This document shows positions 1 through 9,562 of a DNA stretch of 64,000 nt, in pieces. Made by a program: the position numbers and the translations under genes. The first letter of the stretch is position 1. Each line of letters opens with the position of its first letter. The notes below the pieces were generated by a model. The model made no database searches. It worked only from the letters and a program-made list of their open reading frames with translations, and had not been told where the DNA came from. Source of the DNA: Coriaria nepalensis (lineage: Eukaryota; Streptophyta; Magnoliopsida; Cucurbitales; Coriariaceae); assembly GCA_027186245.1 (NCBI GenBank), contig CP114492.1, positions 8,894,501 to 8,958,500 on the forward strand, read 5' to 3'.

Positions 1-822
1 TTCTATGAAGGCAAATTTGGCTTCCTTTTCTGGGAAGTCCGGGATCTCCAACAATATTTCTGAAAACTCGTTCACATAATCAGAAATACTAGATTTATGA
101 GTGAGGTGACGAAGTTTACCTCGTGCTTCATCTTCGAGATTCCTTGGGCAAAATTGTGCTCTAAATGCCTCTTTGAACTCGTCCCACCTTGTCATCTCGA
201 AGAGTCCTCGCTCAATGTCACCGCTCAATCTCCTCCACCATAGTGCCGCGGTGTCGGTAAGATAGAGAGGTACCGTGTCTATCTTCTCTTCATCATCCGT
301 GATCCTCATTTTCCTGAAGTAGAGTTCCAAGCTCCATAGAAAGTTCTCTACTTCCTTTCCCTTCCTAGCTCCTGCATAGGTCTTGGGTCGAGGCACGTCC
401 ACCTTTGGTGCGAGAGGAGCATCGATTATATCCCTAGACACCCTGTATTTACAGAGTGACACATCCGTCTCGATGATCTGCATCCTCTCATGCACTTCTG
501 CTAGAGAAGCATCCATGTTGGCTTGGAGAGCCCTCATCTCCTCTTGAATTGTGGCGACAATCCTATCCAATGATGCTTGGAATCCCTCTTGAAGTCCACC
601 TCCTTGGTTAGCCATCGCCAAATCCGCTACTTGTTCCACCGTCTTCTCCATCACATTGCCTTGCCTCACCACTGTATTCTCCAACTTGAGAACACGGTTC
701 TCTAATGATGCAAGCATGTCTCGAGATGGCTCTCGTTGCTTCTGCCTTCCTCCACCCTTAACATTATCTCGCCTTGTCTCTCCTTCAATTGGATCGACAA
801 CGTTGGAACCACCGCTAGCCAT
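1..822 (-). CDS. Retrotransposon gag polyprotein N-terminus (partial)
   Basis: The ATG is at 822 (complement) and the frame stays open to the window edge, giving 274 residues. Residues about 35-120 form a heptad-rich, probably coiled-coil stretch. They are followed by a conserved retrotransposon gag domain (PF03732 type), with landmarks YFRKMRI, TAALWWRRL, EFKEAFRAQF and ISDYVNEF. This protein would form the virus-like particle core that packages element RNA. The start is the first ATG downstream of the primer-binding site and there is no earlier in-frame candidate of note. Zinc knuckle and pol would be beyond the edge. Confidence 0.85.
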   Translation of the reverse strand, partial: MASGGSNVVDPIEGETRRDNVKGGGRQKQREPSRDMLASLENRVLKLENTVVRQGNVMEKTVEQVADLAMANQGGGLQEGFQASLDRIVATIQEEMRALQANMDASLAEVHERMQIIETDVSLCKYRVSRDIIDAPLAPKVDVPRPKTYAGARKGKEVENFLWSLELYFRKMRITDDEEKIDTVPLYLTDTAALWWRRLSGDIERGLFEMTRWDEFKEAFRAQFCPRNLEDEARGKLRHLTHKSSISDYVNEFSEILLEIPDFPEKEAKFAFIE

Positions 823-896
823 TTCTTCCACAAGATCTTCACCTACACAAAGCTTTGGCAAGAATTGAACCACTTCGCACCCTCCCGTACGACCTT

Positions 897-910
897 GGCT
901 CTGATACCAA
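897..910 (-). other. Primer-binding site (tRNA-iMet)
   Basis: On the minus strand the sequence reads TTGGTATCAGAGCC, complementary to the 3' end of plant initiator tRNA-Met. It begins one base after the LTR. It supports the LTR boundary and the orientation of the element. Confidence 0.9.
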
Positions 911-911
911 C

Positions 912-1355
912 TGTCACGTGCGTAAAGTTTCACCCCGAACTTAGACGCTCCGTGCGGCACTTGACACTCCTCCGAGTAACCAAGTCAGCCTAACCGAACC
1001 TTGCCAAGAGGTTTGTTTGAAGACTTTTGAAGAACACTCGAGCTAAAGAATAAAGAACTCTTTGTATTGCTAGAAGGCTAGTATTTTTGAGGATGATTTA
1101 CAAATGAGGAGGACTCCTCCTTATATAGACCCCCACTTTGAAATGGATGGTCAAGATCAATTTGATCTAATGGCTACAATCTATCTTCTAGAGACTTCCA
1201 TACTATTCTACAAGGGACTAGAAGAATGTACAAGATTCTAGAGAATTCTACAAAAGTGTAGGAAACCCTAGAGAATGCTAGAGAAGTCTAGAAGTTTCTA
1301 GACTCTTCCATGAAGCCTCCTTCATCTTTTCTACCAAGAAAGGCAGCCCGTGACA
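912..1355 (-). repeat. 5' LTR of the Gypsy element
   Basis: The LTR is 444 bp, bounded by TGTCACG at one end and CGTGACA at the other, and sits one base from the primer-binding site. It contains a minus-strand TATA-like box and a stretch with repeated 'tctaga/ctagaga' units (about 1185-1300) in U3. Confidence 0.85.
1121..1128 (-). promoter_or_regulatory. TATA-like box in the Gypsy LTR
   Basis: The minus strand reads CTATATAA followed by a GGAGGAG run. Its position about half-way through the LTR fits the U3/R boundary and so the likely start of element transcription. Confidence 0.55.
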
Positions 1356-1359
1356 GGAA

Positions 1360-3160
1360 GGTAGGTTTAACAAAGTAGGATAAGTCTCATTTGCATGATG
1401 TGACGGTGCCATTTTGTTGCGGGTGTGTGGTGCGATAATATACTAATTAATCTCATGAATAGCAAGAAATGATTTCAACTTGAAAAATTCGACCCCCATT
1501 ATCCATATAGAAAATTTTAATTTTACGATCAAATTGATTCTTCATGAGCGGTTTGAATTTCTAAAAAATTTCAAAAACCTCATATTTGTCACACAACGAA
1601 AAGAACAAAGTATGGTTGGTAAAGTAATCGACAAAAATAAGAGGAGGATTCCTAGTTGCACAATGCTTCACAATAAAATAAGAGGATGAAAGTCCATAGA
1701 AATATTGTTAGCCTTGGTGAAGCGATAGATAGACAATAGATCTTTATGAAGGTGAGGAACACATAAAATATTGAATGAGTGAAATGTTTTATTTTAAAAG
1801 TCAATATGAGACAAGCGGGAGAAATATCAGGACTCGATAGTAATTTCATTGGTACTATCGTATTCCGAATGAATGATGAGATTAGAGAGATTATATATCA
1901 TATTATGAGATGCACCAATATCTAATGACCTCTGTCCATTAGAAGGTGCAAAATTGGATGAAGAGGAAGCCAAATTGGCTATGGGCTGGATTTTCGACAT
2001 GAAGTTGCAACATGGCCTAACATGCCACAGTATTAACACACGGGCTGAGAGGATTAATTTGTGCCTTGATAGAAGTGGGAATTATTATTGATGTTGTTTG
2101 GGCCGAAAGTTACTCACACGATCAAAGGAGTTAAAAAACCCACGTTGACCATTGTGATTAAGTTGCGGAGAAGAAGAGTGTCGGCCATGGGAGTTGTGTG
2201 GAGCTGAGTTGTTGCGACCATGAAGTGATGGCTGGCCGGTGCTCCGAGAGGCAGAGTTCACCTTGACGACCAGACTTCCGACGGCAGATTCAAGACGTCG
2301 GAGATAGGATTCGTGAGAGATAAGAATATAGTGAAGTTCCTCGAATTTCACAGCGGTTTCCTGAGTTCGAATCGCCGCAGCAATGTTCCCTATTCTGTGC
2401 CGAGGCCGTTGAGAATGAATAGGATGAGATCATCATCTGAAACAAGCTTATCAATGACCGCATGCTCGTCTGTCTTGGCCTTGATCCCTTGAAGAAACTC
2501 GAAAACCGATTGGGACCCACGCTTAGCGAGCGAGAGGTCCTCCTTAAGTTGCATAACACGGGTTCAGGAACGATTCGCGTATAAGCGAAGGACGGTCGAC
2601 CATGCAGCGTGGCTAGTCGTGGCGGAGGCCACCATGAGCATAACAGACTCGGATATGGAGCCGAAAAAAGCGGAAAGAAGAAACTTGTCCTAGCGGTACC
2701 AGTGTACGTAGTAGCCAGACTTGGTGTCACCTACAGGACATGAAATAGAACCGTCAAGATAACCAAGTCATATCCGATGAGCAGAGACTCGACTTGGGCG
2801 TGCTGGATAACTAGTTGCTTGAGGTTAGTTGGAGTGGCAGCTGGTGATGTGTATTAATGGCAATGAGAGGGATGCCGGTAGGGCCAACAAGTGGATTGGA
2901 AACCTTAGGTGCAGAGGACTGTGCAGTCGCCGGAGCATTGGTCGGGGCAACCATGATAGGATCGTCGAAGAGATCTCGCAAGAGTGTTTTAAAGGCTCTG
3001 ATACCATAAACGAGTAAAAGGGCTTCACATCTTATCAAATGGTACATATATAGTTTAGTGCGATACGGTGAACAGTTAGAAAATACAATATAATAATGAT
3101 CTAAGATCAAAGAGATTATTGCAGATGAATATGTTTGGTTGACCGTATCATCAAAGTGGG
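1360..3160 (-). mobile_element. Decayed Ty1/Copia retrotransposon
   Basis: Read right to left on the minus strand the pieces are: part of an LTR (about 3007-3160), a primer-binding site (2994-3006), a gag (UBN2-type) segment at about 2085-2960 with HHQLPLQLTSSN and RVMQLKEDLSLAKRGSQSV-like text, a protease remnant at about 1850-1990 (LDIGASHNM, where an active enzyme has D-S/T-GASH), and an integrase remnant at about 1390-1640 (DNGG and THPQQNG motifs). There are several frameshifts and stops, for example TAG straight after TSSN. Reverse transcriptase and RNase H are missing. It cannot encode a working polyprotein. The Gypsy LTR starts exactly where the integrase text is cut. Confidence 0.8.
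2994..3006 (-). other. Primer-binding site of the Copia relic
   Basis: The minus strand reads TGGTATCAGAGCC, again matching initiator tRNA-Met. It marks the LTR/internal boundary of the decayed Copia element and its minus orientation. Confidence 0.8.
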
Positions 3161-4980
3161 AAGTTATGATTCTCTGCGAATGAAAATTATTTTTTTATCG
3201 TATTTAAAATATTTTATAATTATAACTAATTTTAAAAAATTAAAATTAAACTAAAATAAAGAAATATATATATATTAAATTAATATAAAGATTGTCCAAC
3301 GTGCGGGCCCACCATTTACGACTTTTGGGTTATCGTGCCATCGTGTTGTTACGTTCAGAGGACTCAACGCTCACCACGTGGTAAAAGGGCCCTACCATCT
3401 TCTCTAAGGCTTTAATCAAAATATGGGACAATTTTTACTTATCCTCCTCATATCGGTTATTGTCGTCTTGTAGGGGCCATTATCGTCTGTTAGCTAGAGT
3501 TTCATCTGTACGATCTGCTTTTAGATCTCCACCGTTGGAATCCCACTCTTCATTTTAGTGGTGTGCGATCTTAATATAATACTTTTCACTTCTCTGCTTT
3601 TCCTTCTATTTTTACGAGATTAGTACTGCCAGAGAATTTCTCTTACGACTTCCAAAAAGTCGATTTGAGTGTAGTTTTAATTTAGAGTCCGTCTCGAAAA
3701 GTATATATTTAGTTTAATATATTTATTTTATAAAAATAATCATTTTTATTCTTAAATTTCTACAGTTTGTTTATTTTTTTTCCCGAATTTTTAAATAATT
3801 TTTAATGAGATTTAATATAAGTAAAGAATTAAAAAATAATTGGTAGAAAATTAAATTTAAATTTAAATATGTGTAATAAATTACAAAAAAATTATTATTG
3901 TTAAGGATATTAACTTTATTGATAAGCTTTAATTTTAGTATTTATATATTTTAGATGTCATTTTTCATTTTTTATGTTTATAAATATGATTCAAATGATC
4001 TACATATAATATTTTCAAAAAATGAAATTAAATCATTTAAAAATTCAGAAATAAAAATAAATAAATAGTAAAAGTTAAGGAGAAAAAAAAATGATAATTT
4101 AGCCAAAAAAATATTTTAACATGTTCATAAAAATTTGAAGTAGCAACGACCATCACTACCATAGAAAGAAAGTTTTTGACCTGGAAGTCAAAGGAATATC
4201 TTTATGGCCTAATGGATGAAGAAGACATCAGTTTGGCTATAGAACAATTAGATTTGGCACATGCCAAGTTAGATGATCTGCAAGTAGATGTGCAAGTTCT
4301 TTAATTAGAAATAAATTTAGGATCTATTGAGGATGTTCAATCGAGCTATATTATAAAGTGTTGTGGTTAATAATCTCCCTGATTAATTTGAATTTAATGA
4401 GATAGATTAATGGAGCATTTGTTAATACTATAATTTTACAGACATGTGCGAGAAGGTTATTGGGTAAAAATTAAAAAAGAATAAAAATAAGCTAACGAGA
4501 GACTACCAAACATGTCGGTCAGCCGATTAAATGTAAATTTTGGTTGAATAGCTTTTGGTCTCAAATAATCTGAAAGTGGATTTTTATTTCAAAGTGTATG
4601 AAAGTTCACATAGATTAATGAGGTGGAAAAGATCGGTCGTAGATTGCTTATACAATGATTACTCAAGGTTCGATCTCAACTGACTGGAGAAAAGACAAAC
4701 ATATGGAGGTTTGAAGTGAGTCCCATTTTTTCAAAAAATGTGCACCAAATAGACTTTTTCAACCTCATTTTTGGCCAAAGGCAGGTCGACCAAATTAATT
4801 GGTAAGTAGAAGAGAAAAAGTCATGATTAATCCAGACAATATATGGACTGCATACAACCAATTTTGTGACCGTTGGGAGATCAAATTTGCTTTAAAAAAA
4901 AGGAGAAACATGGCTCATCTTTAGGTTGGTCATTTTTTAGCGTGGAAGCCAAGATTTGACTGAAATTTAAAAATTATTTT
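3161..4980. other. AT-rich intergenic DNA, no gene seen
   Basis: This is long AT-rich sequence with only short chance reading frames. Around 4150-4310 there is a weakly protein-like stretch ending in a stop that I could not assign to a family. Otherwise I see nothing supportable. Confidence 0.6.
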
Positions 4981-4986
4981 ACCCTC

Positions 4987-5087
4987 CTAATTACCTATAA
5001 ATAGAAAGCTTGGGTTACGCAAAAAAAAAAAACCAAACAACAAACTTCTAATTACCTATAAATAGAAAGTTTGGATTAGGCAAAAAA
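4987..5087. repeat. Tandem duplication carrying a TATA-like box
   Basis: A unit of about 40 bp with period 61 occurs twice (4987-5027 and 5048-5087). Each copy contains 'attacctataaatagaaag', and the copies differ at a few positions. The surrounding sequence, with a TATAAATAG box followed by a T-rich leader-like stretch, resembles an LTR promoter, so this may be a worn solo LTR. Confidence 0.55.
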
Positions 5088-6400
5088 ATACCAATAAACA
5101 AACGATCAACCACACAAATTCTCTTGGCCTACTTGATACTTTTATTTTATTTCATTTCCTATAGGAATAATGTCTTTATTTTTATCTTAAATTTGTTATT
5201 ACGAGTAGTATTAGTTTACTGAGTTTTCACATAAATAAAGGTCTTGATCTATCATTTATAAAAAAAAAAGGTCATTTTCTTCCATTTTAATCTTTATATT
5301 CATTTAATTTATTCTTTATCATAAGAGTAATGCTAGTTTAAATTTAAGTTTATGCCTTAAATTAAATATTTCATTTCAATTCTTTTATATTATTCATTCA
5401 TTTGTTTGTTAAACATTTAATTTTGTATTCATTTATTTTATTAATTTAGTATAATAATTAATTAAATTTCATCATCAATAAATATATCAAAAAGAAATAA
5501 AATCCAAATTACTCTAAAATTATTTTATCTATTTTATCTATTTTATAAAATTAATATTTATTTTCTTAGTAATTTAACATCATATTTAATTTTTTATTTA
5601 TTTTTATCTTATAACATGAAATTACCTTAATTTCTGACATATCTAAATATTTTATTAAATTTTCATTTAACCACTATACAATTCTCTCAATGCGAGGACG
5701 TATTCTTTCGGATACATATATATATATATATTTATTTATTTGTAATATAGAAAACTTTGATTTTGTGTTATACATTCCAATTTTGTCATTTTCCTTGCTG
5801 GGAAATTACTACGACGTGACGGGTAAGATATAGATAACTATTCTTAAAAAGGAAAAAAATAGAGAGAAAATAGAAAAATTATAGATAATGATTCAAATTT
5901 GGACCCAAAGAAATTGACTTATGAATAAAGATTCGTACAATTATGATTGAGTAAACCCAAATCCCAGACCAGTAAGCAAAACACTAATGAAAGTGGTCAA
6001 CGAATCTGCGAAGTTTGATTTCTGGTAGAGAGTCATGCCCATCTTCACACGTACCCTCCCCCACTGCCACTGTTCTCAACTACTAAAAAAAATAAACATC
6101 CTTGTCGGAAAGGTGAATTCGACGGCTGAAAACCACCCAGATTGCTGCATCTCATTGGCCAGAGGTCGCCTAAAATGACAAGGCTCTTAACCATTGGTTC
6201 ACTTTGCAAGATCACACAACGCCCTATACTCTTCTCTGCTGAATATTCTATTGGATAAAATAAATAATTAATTAATTTTAAAAAAAGTTGGAAATAATTC
6301 TCCTCAAACATAGCTCCAATGTCCTCTCCTTAAAACCCCATTTGAGTGGAGGCGGCACAAGACACTTGTCTCCTCTACCAGTCCAGTTAAGAATAACCTG
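5088..6400. other. AT-rich intergenic DNA upstream of the bZIP gene
   Basis: No gene is visible. A short (AT)n run lies at about 5718-5732. The last few hundred bases are the likely promoter of the bZIP gene, but I could not pick out a convincing TATA box. Confidence 0.5.
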
Positions 6401-6447
6401 AAGAGAGAGAAGAGAGAGAAGAGAGAGAAGAGAGAGAAGAGAGAGAT
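6401..6447 (+). repeat. GA-rich microsatellite in the bZIP leader
   Basis: This is a repeated AGAGAGAG/AAGAGAGAG tract of about 47 bp. It lies in the probable first, non-coding exon of the downstream bZIP gene, a common place for GA tracts in plant 5' leaders. Confidence 0.75.
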
Positions 6448-7362
6448 TCTCTTAACAATTAACAGTCACTCACTCACTCATCAATTTCCTAAAAATACCC
6501 AACTGAAACTTAACGGAAAAGAAAAAAAAGGTAATTCCTTGATTCATTTCTGACAATATTCATCAATTTTTGCTCAATGGGTCTTTAATGGGGGAGTGGG
6601 ATTTAGCAGAAGCTAGTGAGGCAGCTAGTGGTGGTGGTAGTAGTACTAGTAGTGCTTTTGCCTCTCTTTCTCCCCCTTTTTCTATTGTTTGTTGGTTTAA
6701 AAATATTATCTTCCTGTTTGTTTTCTTTTCTTTCTATCTGGAAAAGCATGATTAGATGTCTATAATGGTGTCCACGTTTTATATACTTCTTCTGATTCAT
6801 ATATTATAGTATTGGGCGTTTTCAGTTTGGAGTCTAAATCAGAAGTGTTTATATATATATACTCAAATCAGTCTGGAGTTGGTATTGAGCGTTGAAAAGT
6901 TATTTTTGTGTTTTTATTGTTCTTTCTGGGGCCAAAGTCTTGTATCTGAGCCTTGGAATAGAAGGATTGGTCACAGATGAATGAGTTGGAACAATTTGTT
7001 TGGTTTTAATTATCAGTCAGCTTCTAATTTCTCCTTCCGCATCGGATTCTGGTAAGGTGGGGTCTCTCATATTCAGCTACTTACCATCTTTTTTCATGCT
7101 TTGAATTGTGTTTAAATTAACTCTTGTTCGATTTGATTAGCGAGTAGTATATACACTTGACTCATGTTTTTTATCTGGGTAATAATAATTCTTGTACATT
7201 TGTAATATTTTCTTCAAAATGTTTGATTTCGGGTCTGATAGAAATCGAGTCTGAAGTTTTCTGCACCATTTATTTTTGAAGTTTGGATTCAGATTCAAAG
7301 AAGAACAAGAAGAAGAAGAAGAAGAGGGTGTTCATTATCTATTTATGTAAGTATCTAGAACA
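6448..7362 (+). other. Probable 5' leader with leader intron of the bZIP gene
   Basis: A donor-like site at 6531 (AAAAG|GTAATT) and an acceptor-like site at 7291-7292 (GATTCAG|ATTC) would remove a roughly 760-bp leader intron. That would join the GA-rich leader to a second leader piece containing a (GAA)n run (about 7300-7326) just before the ATG at 7363. Leader introns are usual in this gene family. This is inference; no transcript data are available here. Confidence 0.45.
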
Positions 7363-8914
7363 ATGGGATCTTACATGAACTACAAGACATTTGAGCAGGC
7401 ACAACAAAACAATGATGGAGACGGCAGTTGGGCCCCTAATCCGCTTGGCAACTTCACATTGGCCCGGCAGCCATCCGTATACTCGTTAACCTTCGAAGAG
7501 TTTCAAAACACATTGTGCGGGCCCGGAAGGGATTTTGGATCCATGAACATGGATGAACTTCTTAGAAACATATGGACTGTGGAAGAGACTCGAGCCGTGA
7601 CTACTACTGCATTTTCAACCTCACTAGGCCCGGAACCAATTTTCAATGGCCCCAATTTACAGAGACAAGGCTCTTTGACATTGCCTCGAACGCTTAGTCA
7701 GAAAACGGTAGATGAAGTATGGAGAGAATTGAGTAAAGAAAGTGGAGGTGGTACTAATAAACCAAACAATGAGGTGAAAAGAGATTTACCTCGAAAGGAA
7801 CCAACTTTAGGAGAGATCACTCTAGAGGAGTTCTTGGCAAGAGCGGGAGTTGTAAGAGAAGAAACGCAGCAAGCCGAAAGGCCAAATAATACCGGATTCT
7901 TTGGTGAATTAGCAAGAGAAAACAACAACACGAATTTGGCTTATGGGTTCCATCAACGTAGCCAAAACGACGTAGTTTTTGGTAACAACAAGATATCACT
8001 AAATGTAGGTGGGGTCCGGAGTTCCCTGCCACAACAACCGCCTGCCCTGCCGCCAGCTCAGCTTCCGCTATTCCCGAAGCCTTCCACGGTGGCATTTGCT
8101 ACTATGAAGAGTGGTTTAGCTCCAAGTGAAGGACTACCAGCTGGAGCAGTTGGGATGGTTGGTTTAAATACGAATGGAGTAACTGTAGCAGCTAGACCGG
8201 GGGTAAATCCAGTATCTTCTGGTTTAATTGCAAAGAGTAGTGTGGATGCATCTTCCTTGTCGCCTGTTCCGTATGTGTTTAATAGGGGAAGAAGACGTGG
8301 GGATGCTTTGGAGAGGGTTGTTGAAAGAAGGCAGAGGAGAATGATTAAGAACCGTGAGTCGGCTGCAAGATCACGAGCCCGCAAGCAGGTACCTGAGTCG
8401 TGTTGGTTTTGACAGTGTTCATCATTTCCTTATCAAGTGACTAATGTTTCCTTTTCTGAAAAATTATGCAGGCCTATACATTGGAACTGGAGGAGGAAGT
8501 AGCAAAACTCAAAGAAATGAACCAAGAATTACAGAAAAAACAGGTATATACTATGTCAACGTACTCGATAAAATATCTTCTGTCAGTATCAGTTACATTT
8601 TGATTTTGTGGAACTTCATTCTCTCCTCTCATTCTCGTAATGGATGCACTGCAGGTAGAAATCATAGAAATGCAGAGAAATCAGGTATAATATGATTGTT
8701 TGAACCATTTTCTTCCTTTCATTTTTTTCTTGCAGTAATCTGACCAGTAATCGTGTGCTTAGTGATGAAACCATAACATGTTTCTTCAACTAAAACATCT
8801 CAATTTTGATCACCCTTTTTCTTCTTTTGATCTTGACAGCTCTCGGAGAAAATGAAATTTCGGTTGGGAGGTAAAAGACAATGCTTACGAAGAACACTTA
8901 CTGGGCCTTGGTAA
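7363..8914 (+). CDS. ABF: ABF/AREB-type (group A) bZIP transcription factor
   Basis: Exons 7363-8388, 8472-8543, 8655-8684 and 8840-8914 join in frame to 400 residues. Group A landmarks are all present: C1 (LARQPSVYSLTFEEFQ, about residues 34-49), C2 (DFGSMNMDELLRNIW, about 57-71), C3 (LPRTLSQKTVDEVWREL, about 105-121), the basic region (NRESAARSRARKQ, ending exon 1), the leucine zipper in exons 2-3 and the terminal C4 motif (CLRRTLTGPW). C1-C3 hold RQxS/T-type sites that SnRK2 kinases phosphorylate in the family. Such factors bind ABRE (ACGTG) elements in the nucleus and drive abscisic-acid responses to drought and salt. The closest match by eye is ABF2/ABF4, but I cannot separate paralogues. 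The split of the zipper over small exons is normal for the family. Confidence 0.93.
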
Positions 8915-9562
8915 GGACGGTAAGTGGTGGGAGTACAAAACTATGCTGCTGTCATTAGCGTGTGCTGGACACTTGACTGCAATCTCATAGGTAGGAAAGT
9001 AGTTTTTGTATATAAAACGGAGCTCTGTGTTTAGACATCAAATGTTAGCTGCAGAGACCAGTTTTATTCTGTATATATATATATAAACTCTTCCACCCAT
9101 GAGAATATGTGATTGTTATATGGCTTAGCAGCCATATACTCAATAATGTTGTACTCTAGTCTTTATTGATATAAATGCAATGTTGTACTCTAGTCTTTAT
9201 TGATATAGATGCACATTTGATTTGCTTTCTCTGCATCCAGTTTATTGACAAACAATATAGATAGCATTCTGCTATGTTTGTCCATTACTAGATCAGATGC
9301 TGCAAAAACACACTAGCTTTCAATAAAACATCTCCAACCTGGTTTGCATTTACACATGTATGCATCCGGCCATCAGTCAATTTAGCCAGACAGATGCTCA
9401 GATGTTATAACCCTGTCTCCAATTTGGACAAAACCAATTCTTAGATGCAGCCATTAGCCAGTAGCCTGGTCGGCATTTGCAGGGAAGTATGCTCCAACTC
9501 TCCATGGCTTCAGGTGTGATTGGAAAATTCTTTCCTTTCAACGATTTGACACTTCTAGCCCA
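8915..9562. other. Convergent 3' flanks of the bZIP and DJ-1 genes
   Basis: The two genes end 648 bp apart and tail to tail. The stretch holds their 3' untranslated regions. A 33-bp segment containing 'aatgttgtactctagtctttattgatata' is repeated in tandem at about 9145-9207. No other gene is seen. Confidence 0.6.

Larger units (their letters stand above)
1..1355 (-). mobile_element. Ty3/Gypsy LTR retrotransposon, 5' part (continues off the left edge)
   Basis: The element runs on the minus strand. It shows in order a complete 5' LTR (912-1355), an initiator-methionine tRNA primer-binding site (897-910) and an open gag frame (1-822). The LTR has perfect 7-bp inverted ends (TGTCACG/CGTGACA). The gag reads 274 codons without a stop, so the copy looks fairly young. 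Protease, reverse transcriptase, integrase and the 3' LTR would lie left of position 1. Assignment to Ty3/Gypsy rests on the gag domain type. No target-site duplication can be tested because only one end is present; the five bases outside the LTR at 1356-1360 are ggaag. Confidence 0.85.

Noticed and set aside
4150..4310. Protein-like stretch in AT-rich DNA
   Set aside because: It reads WKSKEYLYGLMDEEDISLA-like text with a stop. I could not tie it to a gag or any family, so I did not list it as an element.
7698..8384. Minus-strand frames opposite the bZIP exon 1
   Set aside because: They are mirror frames of a well supported coding exon and carry no motif of their own.
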